From Catonia carolina (Eukaryota > Arthropoda > Insecta > Hemiptera > Achilidae), in contig JAQMRL010000006.1 in the NCBI GenBank assembly GCA_035578175.1, positions 22,851,506 through 22,915,505 of the forward strand: DNA of 64,000 bases, given 5' to 3'. A model generated the notes under the pieces. The model searched no databases and was not told where the DNA came from. It was given only the letters and a program-made list of their open reading frames with translations. Below, one piece after another: positions 1-11,545 of this stretch (the first letter of the stretch is position 1; each line of letters opens with the position of its first letter). The translations under genes were made by a program, and so were the position numbers.

Positions 1-94
1 TATAACCTTTTCGCCGAATAATTTAAAAAATTGAAATCGAATTAATTTTAAGGTGAAATAAGTGTCTCGTAAGTTAGAAAAACTATGATAGTTC

Positions 95-400
95 AAAAAC
101 CATTCTTCTTCTTCTCCTCCTCCTCCTCCTCATCCTCCTCCTCCTCTTTCTTCTTCTTCTTCTTCTTCTTCTTCTTCTTCTTCTTCTTCTTCTTCTTCTT
201 CTTCTTCTTCTTCTTCTTCTTCTTCTTCTCTTCTCTCTCTTCTTATTCTTTTTTACGTTCTCCTTCTCCTCCTTCTTCTCCTTATTCTTCTCCTCTTCCT
301 CCGCCGCCTCCTCATTATTATTCTCCTCCTTCTCCTTCTCCTTCTCCTCCTCTTCCTTCTCCTCCTACTCCTTCTTCTTTTTCGTCTGCTACTTCCACTC
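95..400. repeat. TTC/TCC polypyrimidine tract
   Basis: About 290 bp of imperfect (TTC)n and (TCC)n repeats. The minus strand is (GAA/GGA)n, the same kind of purine-rich tail that ends the RTE-like LINE fragment at 21640-22165, so this may be the tail of a minus-strand LINE. The Ser/Phe/Pro-rich and Arg-rich open frames in it are artefacts of the repeat. Confidence 0.9.
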
Positions 401-518
401 AGGAGCTCAGCTACAATCATGGCGATTCGTAACCATTGAAGTGATGCATCGAAATGAAGCCCAATCATTCCTGAGATTGGCAGGCAGGAAATTTTCCAGT
501 CCCGATTCCGTCTTTTTC

Positions 519-706
519 TGTCTTTGTTTATTTAACGTCGCATCAACTACAGTGGTCATTAGTGACGACGTTGGGTTGTAGTTGTGAAGGGTGAAATGAT
601 TTTTTTTTTTGTAACGTGCGAAAATATGCCGTGCCTGAGTGAGATTCGAACCCAAGACCGCATAATGAGAGGCAAGCACTTTACCAACTACGCCAATGCG
701 GCCGGT
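519..706 (-). mobile_element. tRNA-derived SINE, head A with tail type 2
   Basis: Read on the minus strand, the right end is a tRNA-like head with an A box in the form TTGGCGTAGTTGGTAAAGTG and a B box GGTTCGAATCTC, followed by a T-rich linker. The tail contains GTCACTAATGACCACTGTAG and ends near GCGACGTTAAATAAACA. The head matches the SINEs at 21777 and 22491, but the tail differs and instead resembles that of the SINE at 3795-3957. Confidence 0.75.
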
Positions 707-1239
707 GGATTTCAAATCCGAAATGGTAAACTGATTCCCTCTAAATGGTAAACTGCAGAATTTGTTACTTGCTACTACCCCTCATACTGTGCCCAAGATA
801 CTCCAGCATCTGTGTTTTAATCATTACCATCAGTTTCGGTCGTCAAACAATTCTCCGCAAGGCCTCCTCATGGCTACCCAATCAACAAAAGAAACCAAAA
901 TGGACAAATTAAATGCACCCTGTAAGTTTCAATCACCATGGTTCGTAACGGATAACATAATTTACAGAGTTCTGCACATTCCTACATTTCAATGAGGAAT
1001 TAACACAAACAGAACAAAATACCAAAGAAGACTCGAATCACCTCACTATATCACCCTTAGACAATTCAAACGACTTTTGCCGAATAAATTTCACGGACAT
1101 TACTTTAAAGCGACAAGCCAACAGATAAATTAAATCTACAGAGATCCCCCATTGGGGGTTTTCTTCATGACGTAGAGTTAAAACAAAGAAAACTCATCTA
1201 CTCTTTATTCTGCTTAAAAATAGATTGTGATTTTTTCCA
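707..1239. other. Interval with no supported feature
   Basis: AT-rich sequence with one short open frame (762-995, plus) that has no recognisable motif or codon bias. Nothing here can be called. Confidence 0.5.
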
Positions 1240-2003
1240 CTGAGTGATTTTTTAGTACTGTTACGCAATTGTTAATGTCTGGTCATTTTTTTGTAAGAAA
1301 GGGAAATTTTGTTTTGTCACGAAGTTGTTAGCCCTACTGAACCGGTATACATACAGCAGTATGAGTTGATTTCCTTGAGCTGTGTAAAATTTTGTGCTGT
1401 TTCCGTTCGTGTTACGAACAGAATGTCTTTTACCCTAGAACAATGGGTTTTCATTCTTGAACGATATTTTCCTACGAAAGCGTGCGTGAGTGTAAAAGAA
1501 TCAATTAAAATTAAATTTGTTGGTGTTCCTTAACCAAAAAAATGTTAATTTTTAAACCGATTTTTCAAACCGATTTCGAGAGACAGGTAGTGTTTGCGAT
1601 AGAAAACGTAGTGGTCGACCAACTCTCTTGACCGACGACGTTTTAGAAAATGTGAAAACAAGATTGCTCAATTCTCCACGGAAAAATTTACGAAAACTTT
1701 CCTGGCAAGTTGTTTTGTCATATTCGAGTGTTCAGAAAGCTGCTAAAAAATTTAAATTGCATCCGTTTCGCGTACGATTAGTCCAGGAGCTTCAGCCTCC
1801 AGATTTAAACAAGCGATTCTGTTCGTAACACGACCTGAAACGGCACAATCTTTTACACAGCTCTAGGAGAATAACCCACACTGCCGTATCTATACCGATT
1901 GAGTAGGACTACCAACTTTGTGTCGCAAAAAAAAATTTCCCTTTCTAAGAAAAAAATTACCAGACATTAACAATTGGGTAACAGGACTAAAAAACACTCT
2001 GTA
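1240..2003 (+). mobile_element. Long-TIR Tc1/mariner-like element, copy 1
   Basis: The two ends are inverted copies of each other over about 200 bp. GTTACGCAATTGTTAATGTC on the left matches CATTAACAATTGGGTAACAG on the right, and a GGTATAC/GTATAGATAC block follows inward. Between them lies a broken N-terminal transposase region. MSFTLEQWVFILERYF begins at 1422, followed after frameshifts by a GRPTLLTDDVLENVKTRLLN-like stretch and YSSVQKAAKKFKLHPFRVRL (1628-1828). That is a paired helix-turn-helix DNA-binding domain of the IS630-Tc1-mariner type. No catalytic domain remains, so the copy is non-autonomous. A second copy lies at 16785-17536. Confidence 0.8.
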
Positions 2004-2660
2004 TAATATAAAAAATGTGATTGTAAAGTAATATAATTGTCAATGGATGGCCTAGACCGGATTCCTTCTTGAACAGGCAGGTACTTTGGTAGTATGCAAC
2101 ACTATTAACTCTCTGTAAGTTACTTAACTCTACAGTAAAATTTGTTTTAATATTTTTAATTTTATAATTTAACAGCGGACGTTATGGTTGTCCTATATGT
2201 TCAGAATGCGTTACATTATTGCTGCACCACACATATTCTGACCTGACTGACATACTACTAGTAATAGTATAACGTAGTAAAATCTTCTAACAGAAATATT
2301 ATAACTTGCCGAGTTATTCTACCTTAAAATATTACTCATTATTACGCAGTAGTCTGCTATGTAAACTTACCTTACACCTACATTTTTAATCACGATATTA
2401 AACTGAATGCAATAAATTATTATAAAAAAACAGTATCATTTTACCGCTTAAGAAAAAGACTAACAGATTGATCCAAAAATAACTTAATTCTTTTTATTTT
2501 GCGTAATATCTTTACAGATTTACATAACGTCTGTGTCGGTTGCGAATCTCAAATCTCCATGTTCTTTCACCGCAGGTAATAAACAGGGAACACGAAGGAA
2601 TCGAATCCTCCATATTTAAATTACAAATTATTTTTTTTATCACTAATGTGTGGACGTTAC
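2004..2660. other. Interval with no supported feature
   Basis: AT-rich, no open frame of note. A few short fragments resemble repeat debris but none could be assigned to a family. Confidence 0.45.
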
Positions 2661-2661
2661 A

Positions 2662-3760
2662 ATCTGTTCAATTCAGAACAATAAGCAACCCCGTGACCCA
2701 ATGAGATGAGGATGATGTGTATGACGTGTAAATGAGGTGTGGTCTTGTACAAACTTAGAGAGTATGGTTAACTAAACCCTAACTATCAAAGTACACCGGT
2801 ATAGATACTGAAGTCACGAGATAGCCTTTAGTGTAGGAATGGGCTGTGGGAAAAGGAAATGAAAATTTGACAGTGCAACCTCAACAGCAAGACACTACTC
2901 GTACATTTCGCTACCGTATAGTTTCTACATACAATTTTTCTAAGCTGTGGTTTATTCCGAGAAAATGTTTTCTTCATAAATCTTATAAACAAAAGTGACC
3001 TGTAATATTGCCTATAGCTTAATTACATGACTATAAATGTTTGATTTACTGTAATTACCTGCTACCTTATTCTATTGGAGCGAAATTTTCTACGAATGAA
3101 TCGCCTTCTTTACTATCGCTGTCACCGGCGTCTTCACTATCAGTCTCACTAGTTTCTACCTTACCGTTTCCTTTTTTTACCAGATGTCAACAAAACTATT
3201 GAAGAATAGCTTCTTCACGTCTTTGATTTTCTTCTTTATTTTTTCGAATATTGTAGAAAGAGAAACATCACAGTAGTTAGCCACTCGCTCAAGAAGCAGG
3301 GAAAGGCATTTTTGTTTAGCTTCAACTTCACAGCATTTTATTGCACTGCATATAGATTTCTTTCATCACTGTGAATAGTCTGCCCATGTTTTCGAGAAAC
3401 TAACATTTCTGTTTGCGGTAACAAACAGTTATATTCGTACAGTATATTCCTACAATAAGTTCTGCGATAAACTGTGTATGCTCTAGGTATAGTATAAGTT
3501 ATTGTGTTTGTTGTACTGAAATTAAAGCAGTCACGCATGCGTACTGATGCTTTTCCCCTTTACCCCTCATTGCAAACAAGGGCAAACTCGTGACTCAATT
3601 AACTATAACCATTGTCTGGTATTCAAACCCGTATAAAATATTAACTACCTTCACTAGGATTTGAGCCAGGAACCTTCGTCTCCAAAAATTAGCTGTCAAA
3701 CAGCTGAATCGCGACGACGAATTTACTGCTAGACCAACCCGGAGGGTCAATTCCAAATAA
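2662..3760 (-). mobile_element. tRNA-derived SINE (TGGTCTAG head) split by a TIR element
   Basis: The SINE lies on the minus strand in two pieces, 3607-3760 and 2662-2800. The right piece carries the tRNA-like head: CCGGGTTGGTCTAGCAGTAA as A box region and GGTTCCTGGCTCAAATCC as B box. The left piece carries the body, with CTCATCTCATTGGGTCACGG and an end near GAACAGATTG. The order of blocks is the same in the uninterrupted copy at 4069-4340. The gap is exactly filled by the TIR element at 2801-3606. Confidence 0.75.
2801..3606 (-). mobile_element. Short non-autonomous TIR element, copy A
   Basis: The ends ATAGATACTGAAGTCACGAG (2801-2820) and CTCGTGACTCAATTAACTAT (3587-3606) are imperfect inverted repeats of about 20 bp. 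The minus strand shows remnants of an N-terminal transposase-like domain: a helix-turn-helix-like LLERVANYCDVSLSTI, then FFNSFVDIW, then an acidic stretch (ETSETDSEDAGDSDSKEGDS). Helix-turn-helix followed by a basic and acidic segment is common in insect DDE transposases. No catalytic part remains. A diverged 2.9-kb relative lies at 52112-54994. Confidence 0.75.
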
Positions 3761-3794
3761 GCTAATTTTTATTTATTTAGTTATTTATTTTGTT

Positions 3795-3957
3795 ATTTAT
3801 TTATTATTCGCATCAATATCTCGGTTATTAGCGACCCCTTTCGATTAAAGAACGGTGGGTTTGAACTTGAAATAATTTTCCAGACCCTAGCCGGGAATTG
3901 AACCTGAAACCTTCGCTTTGTAGCGTAACACACTAACCACTGGGTCACGGAGGCTGG
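3795..3957 (-). mobile_element. tRNA-derived SINE, head C
   Basis: Minus strand: GACCCAGTGGTTAGTGTGTT looks like an A box region and GGTTTCAGGTTCAATTCCCG a B box. The tail runs through GGGGTCGCTAATAACCGAGA to ATTGATGCG and an A/T-rich end. The tail resembles that of the SINE at 519-706 although the heads differ. Confidence 0.7.
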
Positions 3958-4068
3958 CAATAAATAAATTATTTTTACAACGTACACTACATCTAATATC
4001 TATTTAATACATCTACATACGTTAATCTAAAATCAGTTCTGGTGTAGGATTTTTTCCGTGTCTACTGT

Positions 4069-4340
4069 GTTCCAATCTGTTCAATTTAAAAACGGTTAGC
4101 AACTCCATGACCCAATGAGATGAGGTTGATTATGTATAACGTGCAGTCTTGTACAGATTCAGGTTGACCATTTCTGAAAAAGTATGGTTAATTAAACCGC
4201 AACCATCAAAGTATACCGATAACCAGTATATTCAAAACCGTATAAAAGTAGCCTAACTACCTTTACCAGGATTTGAAACATGAAAACTTCGTCTCCGAAA
4301 TCAGCTGTTAAACAGCTACTCGTGGCGAAAACAGCAATTG
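4069..4340 (-). mobile_element. tRNA-derived SINE (TGGTCTAG head), uninterrupted copy
   Basis: Shares blocks in order with the split copy at 2662-3760: the 3' end GAACAGATTGGAAC, the CTCATCTCATTGGGTCATGG body, the CCGATAACCAG segment, and the B box area with GGAGACGAAG. The A box end is degraded. It serves as the reference showing what the split copy looked like before insertion. Confidence 0.7.
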
Positions 4341-4556
4341 ACGACGGTACAGATTAAGTATATGACGTGTCTTTTATGTATCGAGAGTAAAGAAACCCCC
4401 CAATGGAGGAACTTCACACAAGAAAAAAAATGATTACTATGTTGCTACTCACAACAATAAATTGTTGTTTAAATTCAAAAATGAAGTTATTTTAAGCTTA
4501 ACTTTTTTGTAATTAATTTAAGTAACTCGATTATAATTTGTTAGTAATCTAAGACT

Positions 4557-4935
4557 TCTTCTTCTCTTCACGAGTTAGGGTTTTCTACCTGTTCCAGCAC
4601 CCATCTTTTCTTCGGCCAATATCTCTGCTTTCCACTGGTTCGTATCTTCTTGCTAAACTAGATAAGTGGCTTCCTAGTATTCTATTTAAATTTTCAACCA
4701 ATTAGGCACGGTAAAATTTTATTTTTTTGTTGAGTGGAAAAATTTTCAGTTCTTCCCTTATGTCTTCATTTCAGATCCTGTCTAGTCTTGTACAACCCTT
4801 GACAGACCTTTAGAATTTCATTTCTACAGTTTTGATGTTTCTTTTCTCCTTTCTTCTCATCGCCCAAGTTTTACTGCCGTATGCCAAGGCTGGACTGCCA
4901 CCGTCTTATAAAACTGTAACCTTGTTTCGGGTATT
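4557..4935 (-). mobile_element. RTE-like LINE 3' end fragment
   Basis: On the minus strand, pieces of the C-terminal part of an RTE-type ORF can be read with many stops, including a LPYGSKTW-like start (near 4880), RRKEKRNIKTVEMKF and ETSGKQRYWPKKRWVLEQV. The fragments at 26912-27190 and 29158-29405 share the same 3' end (CACCCATCTTTTCTTC, GCCAATATCTC). Not functional. Confidence 0.65.
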
Positions 4936-5327
4936 GTAATCTAAGTTTAATACCTAATGAATTATTTTAGTGCCAATAAAAATTGTGAAAGAAAATTGTG
5001 CCAATAAACAATGTCATGCGTTAAAAGAAGTAGTATATTTATTAATAATACACCAGATTCCAAACGAACTATGTCTTAGGCGGTACAATATGTATGTTTT
5101 GTATCGTAAAACAGATAAGTTAAATTTAATTTACTGAAAATACATATATAAGCGTTATATTTTTTTTTTTAACATTCAAAACAAGGTTACCAATGATTTC
5201 TCTTGGTCCCTCCAGGTGCAACACTGACGCAGTTCCTTTTGTTTGACATAGAGTCCACTCCCGCTTTCTGCTTTAAATTCATTACTCGTACACAAAAATT
5301 AAATTTATGGTTGTGAAAATAAGCATA

Positions 5328-5721
5328 TGTTGTTTAGGTCACTAGCCGAAAGGCTGGTTTGAACCTGTAGAGGTTTTACTAAATAAAACGAGAAGTGAGA
5401 TGGTTTACCATTGCCTTCCTCACTGAATGGAAAAATACGCTTATCAGCATGCTGGGCCCTCTGAAAAGCACAAAGTTTTTACTCTGCAAATGACACCTTC
5501 ACTTCATTCACCACAGGATCTGGCTGTAATAATGAAATTCATTAATTCCAGAGAACATATCTCTGATTAGTGTCATTTACATCTCTACCTTGTCTGTTCT
5601 TAAATGATTCAGTTATTTAATTGGGTGACCATGTGATAAGAAACAGAACTATTTATATTAGCTCTGCATCAAACAGATTGAGTGTAAATAATTTGACACT
5701 CCACCTGTCTGTTATGGGCAG
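5328..5721 (+). repeat. Dispersed repeat family D, copy 1
   Basis: About 390 bp from TGTTGTTTAGGTCACTAGCC to CACCTGTCTGTTATGGGCAG. Landmarks are GAAAGGCTGGTTTGAACC, GTTTTACTAAATAAAACGAG, GCTTATCAGCATGC and AGATTGAGTGTAAATAATTT. The same blocks in the same order recur at 13030-13400 and 27305-27705 (inverted), at 39590-39855 (left two thirds) and at 6938-7017 (right end). No open frame and no tRNA boxes, so the class is unknown. Confidence 0.8.
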
Positions 5722-6484
5722 AATAAGGATTTATTTGTCCTAATAAAATATTGCATGTAACAGTAATTATTGAAAATATTGTACTAACAATGTTCTTAAC
5801 AGAACACCTTTCTAAACCAACCAGATTTATCCAAGCACCTGGATAGACCAATCACACAAATTTTACTTTTTTTTAATAAATGAATAACATAATGTATATG
5901 CCTGCACGTTAACAACACTAAATAGATTCTACATACACAACACATTGCACAATATTTACAAAAACTTAAACAAAAAACTCGTTAATCTTATTAAAATAAT
6001 AAAGGTTTTATTTACACAATATCTGGTTACTGTAAACTGAACTGTAATTTACCACAACAAACATAACAATAAAAAATTCTAATTATTCTAGAATAAACAG
6101 AAAAACTAAAAATGCTCTGGAACTACAATTAATGAGCTCAGAGAACTTGTATGTTGATTTGTTTAATTCGTAATATTTATATTTTTATTTTTAAAATATT
6201 TTGTAGTAATATTGATAATTGTCTAATTTAATTTTCTCAAACTATTATTTTTAATAATTTATCGTTATTGGAAAATCGATTTTTTACTAGTTTTTAATAT
6301 CGGGTAATTAGTTTTAACTTGCACTAACACGTGCAAATGTTTCTAGGTTATGTTCATTTATTTAAAAATAATTATTTACATGTCTTATTGAAATAATTAA
6401 CCGAAGGCATATTTGTAATTCACAGGGTGATTTTAAAAAAATCTTTCACCAAAACTGACGTTTATTTATCGTTCTAAAGTTTAG
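5722..6484. other. Interval with no supported feature
   Basis: AT-rich, no credible open frame or repeat match within the window. Confidence 0.45.
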
Positions 6485-6770
6485 TTTATTTATCGTAAAG
6501 AGAAGATTTTGAGTTTTTTTCTTATCTCGGTATTCCTGTAACGATCTTCTCTGCTACACCCATACGTATGTCGAATAAATTTCATTTCAGATGCTTGCAA
6601 TCTACTCTCCTCTCGCTTTGATAGCACCCAAGTTTCACTGCCAAAGAGTAGGGTCGGCACTGCTATTGTTTTATAAAATCTCACGTTCGTGTTTTTGCTG
6701 GTGCTATTTTTTAAAGTGCAGTGGATAGTTCCGCATATATGCTGAAATCGGTGCATCTTATTGTAAGCAT
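6485..6770 (-). mobile_element. RTE-like LINE 3' ORF fragment
   Basis: The minus strand encodes 88 residues (6756-6490) reading MHRFQHICGTIHCTLKNS, then NVRFYKTIAVPTLLFGSETW, then ESRLQASEMKFIRHTYGCSR. This is the region just after the reverse transcriptase domain in RTE/BovB-type LINEs. The stop and lost frame after KIFSLR show it is a relic. It closely resembles the fragment at 18702-19075. Confidence 0.8.
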
Positions 6771-6937
6771 CTTTATCCTGTTGGTATGTAATGTTGCAAC
6801 CTACTATCGGTTTGCATCTCCAAAACTATGACGTTTTCTATGTTGACCTATAATAGTCCTATATTTTTAATGTAGTTTAACAGTTGCAATATCGAGGTTG
6901 AAAGACAAAAAGGGCCGGTTGTTTTGCTTCCAAAAAA

Positions 6938-7017
6938 CCAGAACTATTTATTTTAGCCCTACGACGAACAGATTGAGTGTAAATAGTTTGACACTCCACC
7001 TGTCTGTTATGGGCAGA
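6938..7017 (+). repeat. Dispersed repeat family D, right-end fragment
   Basis: Matches the last 80 bp of the copy at 5328-5721: AGAACTATTTATTTTAGC, then CAGATTGAGTGTAAATAGTT, then CACCTGTCTGTTATGGGCAG. Confidence 0.75.
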
Positions 7018-7039
7018 ATTAAAGTTACTATATGAATTT

Positions 7040-7185
7040 GTTTTTTGTTTTACGTCAGACTGTTTTGCAATTTCTGCTAACGCAGACGGTGGAAAATGAT
7101 GATATATGAAAATGAACGATGAAAAAATGCCAGACCTGACTGGGAATCAAACCCGGAACCCCAGCGTAGAAACCACTTGCAAAAT
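7040..7185 (-). mobile_element. tRNA-derived SINE, head B with tail type 1
   Basis: Minus strand: a B box GGTTCCGGGTTTGATTCCCA follows a degraded A box, then CTTTTTCATCGTTCATTTTC and the tail CCACCGTCTGCGTTAGCAGA AATTGCAAAACAGTCTGACG ending in TAAAACAAAAAAC. The tail is the same as in the head-A SINEs at 21777 and 22491, so two different tRNA heads share one tail. Confidence 0.75.
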
Positions 7186-7479
7186 AAAAGAAGCTACAAT
7201 TTTATTTTAAACATTTTTCTACAGAGCTGAGTTTAGCGTCAATTAGTGACGTAAAAATAGATATAAATATATTTTTTGGCTATGGGTCTTAGCCAGATAA
7301 ATTAAGCAAGAATAATACGGAAAGGAATGGTAGGATGATTTTATGAGAGCTATGAAGAGAATCAATCTAAGAGATAAATTTGTGGTCAGTAGGTATGAAA
7401 TGCATTTCGGGTTTTTGTAAATGGCCTAGTGTGGAACAGCCGCTCGTAGAAATGAGAAGTTAATTTTTTGTTTAAAAAT

Positions 7480-8402
7480 TTGGTGTGAAACACTCACACG
7501 ACTTTCTCTTGCCAATACAAAAAAATGAACAATATAACCTAATATTAGTAATTAAACATTAGAAATAAACAAAAACTAACCTCAAAAAACATAACCTTAT
7601 TTTAATCATGAGTGAATGATGCAAAATGGAAATCAACCTCAGTTTGGCTTAATAAACTCTACGTTCTGTAAAGAAAAATACGCTAAATAAAAGTTGTCGG
7701 TCTTTTAATTTCCTATAAATTTGATTATAAAAATGTTTGTCGTAAAACGCATACTAAAACTGAAATCTTAATAAATCAATTTTTTACACTTCTCGTGAAA
7801 AAAAACATTGCAAAAGTCGCTAATTACCGCTAAACTAAGCGTTGTACAAAAAAAATGTTTGAAGTAAAAATTGTAGGTTTGTAAATTCTCTATAACTTTT
7901 GTAAATTTTTGCGCTAAATGCATATTAAAGCCAGAATCTTAAAAAAACAATTTTTTTACGGGAAAACAACCTCCCAATAATTTCAGCAGACATGACACCT
8001 ACTTACCCTATCTTATAGAACATAAAAAATGTAGTAAATGAGGCGATTTTTTAAAAAAAATCGTACGAGCTTTTTTTGAGAAAGTTACAAATAATTGAAA
8101 AATCACACGAATAGGTTAGGGTACTACTTCTGGTTAACCGATTTTGATGAAAATGTTCGTATCGGGTTCTCTAGTAGTACCTAACTTAAGTTTCAAGTTC
8201 GTACGATGTTCCGGTCTTGAGATATGTTGTTCACACACACACACACACACACACCCACCCAAACACAGACCAATCGCTAAAAACATGTTTTCTGGGTTCA
8301 GGGAGTCTGAAAACGTATAGGTAGATCCGGTGAAAATTATGTCAAAAATCGACATAAAAAAAATACTTTCTTTCCTATGTATTCATATAGGCAAGAGAAA
8401 GA
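7480..8402 (+). mobile_element. CA-microsatellite MITE family, copy 1
   Basis: The start is GTGTGAAACACTCACACG, itself a small hairpin, followed by ACTTTCTCTTGCCAATAC. The end is CATATAGGCAAGAGAAAG, so ACTTTCTCTTGCC is a 13-bp terminal inverted repeat. The inside shares with all copies TTCCGGTTAACCGATTTTGA-like sequence, AACTTAAGTTTCAAGTTCGT, GAGATATGTTGTTCACAC then (CA)n, and AACATGTTTTCTGGGTTCAG. No protein. Other copies: 14617-15507, 34665-35490 (left part), 50391-50579 (right part), 58285-59228, plus fragments. Confidence 0.85.
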
Positions 8403-9539
8403 AAAAAAATTTAGATAATATTTTCGACAAACTAGTTAAATGCTATTAAAACTAGTCTCAAACACTTTACAACAAAATTCATTTACTCACAAACAAAAAT
8501 TATAAATTCTGTTGGAATAGGAATTTCACAAACTATGGTCAAAAGTTAGCCATTGGGTGGATTCCCCAATCATTGTAAACAAGGCCATTTTAAAAATAAT
8601 TATGCACGATAACCTAGCTGAATATTTGTACAATTATGTTATTTTTAAATAACGTTGAAAATAATTACATTACAGGCTTAATAATTATATTACATAAATT
8701 TTTATAATATTTAAAACAAGAATAATTATACAATTGCAGTTATTTTAACGGAATTAAAATTATTACAACTTCTAAAATATATATATAACCTACCTAATTT
8801 TTTGTATTTAAATCTAACGACCAAAATTCTTTTAAAATATTTTTACAACCTTATTACCGCAATCTATTACACAACTTAAATTACCGTAACTATTTACTAA
8901 AACTATTAAAACTACTATAATATTTTATTATAGTTTTACCGTATTATCAGATAGTTTAAATAGACAAAATTATTTATTTAATTATTTAATTAACGTCGGG
9001 AACGAACGTATAGTAATTGCTATATTACTGAGTAACTTATTTCAAAATATTAATAATTATTTTTCAAAAAAAGAGTATAAAAGGAGTATTGGTTATTGCG
9101 TACAACATTATGGTGTATATTTTATAAATTTTTAAAAATAATTAACTAGGCCTACTCATTATTTGTTGTGAGAGTTTTTTACGGTTGTCTTAGTTTATTT
9201 TTATAAAAAATAAGTATTTTTAATGGGTGTTTAAAAAATCTGTAATTTTTAATTAATTACTTAAAAAATAACACATACTATTATTAAGAATATTTTCCAG
9301 AAAACAATGGTAAGATAAATGTTTTTTTTTATTGTGTTAAGGGGACTCGAAACGCTTATCTCCGTAATGTTAATATTTTTTTTTTTCGAATAACTGTAAA
9401 TCTACGATCTGCTCTCATAGAACAATGAGTAGATGTGTTGTAAGTATAAATCTTGAGTAAGTAATACCCCTTGGTATTACTCTATAAAATTTCCCATTTT
9501 GTTGAAGTGATCTTGCCAGGAATGTAAAATAAATTACAC
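8403..9539. other. AT-rich interval, no gene
   Basis: Very AT-rich with runs of T and A and no credible open frame. The last 200 bp may be the 3' UTR of the LINE relic read on the minus strand from 10655. Confidence 0.45.
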
Positions 9540-10670
9540 AATCACATATTAAAATAAATCTGTAGGGTGTAGTCTGCATAGTCTTCTGTGTGTTCCACTG
9601 TTGTCTAGGAGATTGATGGCTTCTGGATTCTGATGATTTTCAAGTCTTGTTTGGTAACTGGTACAAAATTTCTGTATAGCTTCGTGTACCGTGGGAGTGT
9701 TCGTGTCTCTGTGCAATATAGTGTTGGATATGTACCAAGGTGAGTCCATGATGTTTCGAAGTATTTTTGACTGAAACCGTTAAATTATTTCAATGTTACT
9801 GTGACTTGCTGTGCCCCAAAGTTGTATCCCATATGTCCACACAGGTTTAAGTACAGTTTTATAAATTAACAATTTGTTTTGTACCGATAATTTGGATTTT
9901 CCATTAAGCATCCAATACAGCTGTTGGTATTTAAGATTTAACTGTTTTCGTTTGTTCCATATGTGAGTCCTCCATGTTAGACGCCTGTCCAGGTGGAGGC
10001 CAAGATACTTTGCCGTATCGGATTGTGGAATTTGTACGTTGTTAAAAAACACTGGTGAACATGTTTCCCGTTTTAGTGTAAATGTGACGTGCAGACTCTT
10101 GTGTTCATTTGTTTTTATACGCCACTTTTTTTGCCAATTTTGTACGCTGTCTAAGTGTTGTTGCAAGTTATGAGATGCAATTTGTGCATCTTCGTGTATT
10201 GCCTGAATGGCTGTGTCGTCGGCAAATGTTGCCACTGTAGTGTTGTCGTTTTGTGGAAGATCAGAAGTGTAAATGGTGTACAAAACAGGAGACAGCACGC
10301 TTCCTTGAGGAACACCAGCTTCAATTAATTTTAGAGATGATTGTTCGTCCTTATATTTCACTGTAAAGTATCGGTCCTCCAAATAAGATGCAATAATTGA
10401 GTAATACTGATGGGGAAGATTTTGTTTAATCTTAAAAAGAAGACCCGCATGCCACACTTTGTCAAAGGCTTGCTTGATGTCAAGAAATGCCGTGGAGCAA
10501 TATTTCTTTTCTTCAAGTGCTTTGTAGATGTTGTTTACAACTCTGTGAATTTGCTCAATCGTGCCATGACCTTCTCTGAAACCAAAATATATAAGAAAAA
10601 CCAATGTTAATATAAGAAACATTTTCTCAAAAACTTTTAGAGTTATCCTGTCCAATTTTCTTGTGGTAAC
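9540..10670 (-). mobile_element. Jockey-like non-LTR reverse transcriptase relic
   Basis: A 291-codon open frame (10655-9780) carries reverse transcriptase motifs: AFLDIKQAFDKVW (motif A, residues 56-68), GVPQGSVLSP (motif B, 114-123), TFADDTAI (motif C, catalytic DD at 146-147) and KYLGLHLDRRLTWRTHI downstream. The thumb region ends LKPVWTYGIQLWGTASHSNI, and after a frameshift near 9780 the frame continues to a stop at about 9549 (LRNFVPVT, NLLDNSGTH). It is 5'-truncated: no endonuclease, and the first residues before FGFREGHGTIEQIHRV do not match the usual RT start. Reverse transcription and TPRT integration are the family role; this copy is dead. Confidence 0.88.
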
Positions 10671-11419
10671 TTCTCAGACCATTCTACACCCAGTGAGTTA
10701 TTAGCATCTTGATATATTGTTAGGAAGATAAGATATTTTTTTTAAATTACCACTTTTGAAAATCATAACGTTTTCCTATTGAAGTGGAAAATAAATATTT
10801 AAACCCATTATTTTACTGTAATATTAACTCAGTACATTGAAATTATGGTATGAACGGCTGTGCAAAAATTTCATGAAAATCCATTCACAGTTAACTAAGA
10901 AAATGTTCCTAATGCTCCAAAAATTGCTATTTACGAGAAACAAAAAACTAAAATAGAATACAAATTATACGTTAAATAATTCAATGTGTTATTTTTTACA
11001 GTTTAGAGGTTAATATATTATATTCACAGAAGGTCTGGTGCTAACTTAAAGTTTGAAAACAAAAAATATCGTACAAAATAAAAAAATTATACTTTATCTG
11101 TTGTCATTCAAAAAATTCAGAGATGTTATGCAAATGGTAATGTTTAAAAAATTATCTAAGATTAAACATATTTTTAATTACAAAAAAACGGCAAAACCCC
11201 CCACAAATTATACCTATGTCGTTGGATGCAGAAAACTTTGAATTTTAATAATTTTCAAAAAACCGGAAATGCGAAAATTTTCAATTTCTTTCGTTCCGGG
11301 TACCCTTAACATTGAGATTTAAGATTTTTGATAATAAAATCAAGCAATTTTTCAATTTATATGATCACTTCTTACATGATCAGTTAATTAAATGACTGTG
11401 GTATTAAAAAACATTTGGT
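10671..11419. other. Interval with no supported feature
   Basis: AT-rich; short open frames without motifs. Confidence 0.4.
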
Positions 11420-11545
11420 CAGAAAAACTCACACAACTTTCTCTTGCCAATGTAGATAAGCAACAATATAACGTATCTTTAATCACGAGTAAACAATGTA
11501 AAAAAATACATAACTTAACTTTAATCATGAGTGAATAACGCAAAA
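11420..11545 (+). repeat. CA-family MITE, left-end fragment
   Basis: Contains ACTCACACAACTTTCTCTTG CCAATG and AATATAACG, then TTTAATCATGAGTGAATAAC GCAAAATGA, matching the first 130 bp of the family. The remainder is absent. Confidence 0.7.

Noticed and set aside
85..468. Ser/Phe/Pro-rich and Arg-rich open frames
   Set aside because: Direct translations of a TTC/TCC microsatellite on the two strands.
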